A stretch of DNA of 64,000 nucleotides from contig NC_068558.1 in assembly GCF_022201045.2 (NCBI RefSeq), positions 10,383,501 to 10,447,500 of the forward strand, written 5' to 3'. The number at the start of each line of letters is the position of its first letter. Within the stretch, counting starts at the first letter, position 1. The position numbers and the translations under genes were made by a program. The notes beneath the pieces were generated by a model, which searched no databases, was not told the DNA's origin, and was given only the letters and a program-made list of their open reading frames with translations. This DNA is from Citrus sinensis (taxonomy: Eukaryota; Streptophyta; Magnoliopsida; Sapindales; Rutaceae). Of the stretch, positions 62,922 to 64,000 are shown piece by piece.

Positions 62922-64000
62922 TCAAAGACATACAAAAAAATAGGACTTACAATTCAGTCATCGGTTGCGAAGCATCCAAGGAGAAGAAAAATCAATATTG
63001 CTAATGAATTGAACAACAAGCATATAATTACTTTTTAACTGAAGTTGTAGCCAACCGCTATTATAGGCCGTCTCAATGGCGAGAATGATAGCCATTAATG
63101 CAGTGTGATGACCAAGAAAATAACTAAAATTATCCAAATAATTGTGCAAATGATCCCTAAAAATGCCGCCACAAGCAGCAGCCACTGGATTACCATTAGA
63201 AAGGCCATCTGTATGCACTCTAACCCGGCCAATGAGAGGACAATTCAGAGAGTAAATTGACATTTGGGTGCCTGAGAAGGATCCTTAAAGTATCTAGGAT
63301 CGCCTATCCGTACTTGAAGCAATATAGCATGTACAAAACTTCGCAATATGTAAAAGACGAGAAACACAATCGGTTTGAACATTCTGAATTGGAGGCTGAA
63401 AATGGTCAAACCGATGAAAGCATGCAATCAACCAAAATAAAAAGGATGAAAGCATGCAATCAACCACTAATTTTTTAATTGTGGACACAAAGATTTAGCA
63501 ATTATGTCTTCCCACAATATTGCCAAAGAAGTCAAGTTAAGATGAGTACGAGATTGCGCATCTAGCCATTGCCAAATTCGATTAGCAAAGCTACAACCAG
63601 GAAATAGATGATCTGTCGACTCCGAACAATAAAAGGCATCACATAAGAACAAACTGATACTATAAGAATACTACGAATTTGAACAATATCATCAATTGGA
63701 AGCAGATTTAGTGGACAAACTGACATGTCACGGCTTTCAGAATTCGAACTATGTAAAGACTCATAGAAATCAATTATATGGTCAACGATAACTTCCTTGA
63801 TGTCTGTGTAAGAATCCCCAAATCCTCAGCGAATAAATTCTTGTGCGGGCTCTTTTTTATTTAGCAAAGATATGAAAAGACCGAGAACTTCTATCACCCC
63901 TTTTAAGCTATTTAAGTTTAAATGTAGCTTTGTCTTTATAAAAGAAAATCCAAATCAATGGAGTCAATGACTCTTTTCTTGCCTTGATCTCTGCTTATTT
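62922..64000 (-). pseudogene. LINE-type fragment, copy 2, running off the window
   Basis: Matches 56316-57410 closely: RNase H-like part (63263-62958, VHTDGLSNGNPVAAACGG), zf-RVT-like part (63652-63480, DHLFPGCSFANRIWQW) and upstream ORF2 sequence to the edge. It has the same missing RT core as copy 1, so both descend from one deleted source. It is the continuation of the unit interrupted at 57947. Confidence 0.82.

Overview
The window is nuclear DNA from a flowering plant. It is AT-rich, its genes carry GT-AG introns, it is crowded with plant Copia, hAT and LINE elements, and it contains a fragment of a chloroplast gene. The protein style (BRUTUS, AP-3 delta, GT14, CBP60, LRK10-like kinase) fits a woody eudicot, perhaps Citrus or a relative. 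That genus-level guess is inference and was not tested by any search. No CRISPR array, operon or other prokaryotic system is present.

Layout. 0.5-2.4 kb: the first two coding exons of a BRUTUS-like hemerythrin/RING E3 ligase on the minus strand, running off the left edge, with a TATA box and two G-boxes upstream. 6.7-16.2 kb: a 9-kb degenerate Copia retrotransposon on the minus strand with two 1540-bp LTRs, joined to the truncated end of another copy (internal'-LTR-internal-LTR). 16.4-18.9 kb: two nested non-autonomous hAT-type elements; the inner one has a perfect 8-bp target duplication. 22.5-25.4 kb: an intronless AP-3 delta adaptin gene. 26.9-30.7 kb: a two-exon GT14 (Core-2/I-branching-like) glycosyltransferase. 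32.5-36.5 kb: a seven-exon CBP60 calmodulin-binding transcription factor gene. 37.9-39.0 kb: a near-perfect 550-bp tandem duplication. 40.8-43.6 kb: a second CBP60 copy with broken splice sites and no 3' end, carrying an 820-bp fold-back element in an intron. 45.5-49.1 kb: an LRK10-like receptor kinase gene into which about 316 bp of chloroplast atpB has been inserted between the membrane segment and the kinase. 49-56 kb: decayed sequence holding a probable solo LTR, a G21 run, a Tourist-like MITE and a relic of another LRK10-like ectodomain. 56-64 kb: a duplicated MITE+LINE unit whose second copy was split by a TNT1-like Copia element (5-bp target duplication TCAAA).

The genes do not form a pathway. 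Two plausibly defence-related families (CBP60 and LRK10-like) show local duplication and decay, as expected of clustered plant immune genes. The most striking item is the atpB insertion. It puts the kinase out of frame with the ectodomain, yet a GT donor inside the plastid DNA and an AG acceptor just after it would, if used, restore one 713-codon frame. That would be a chimeric receptor with 68 AtpB residues in its juxtamembrane region. Transcript data would decide.
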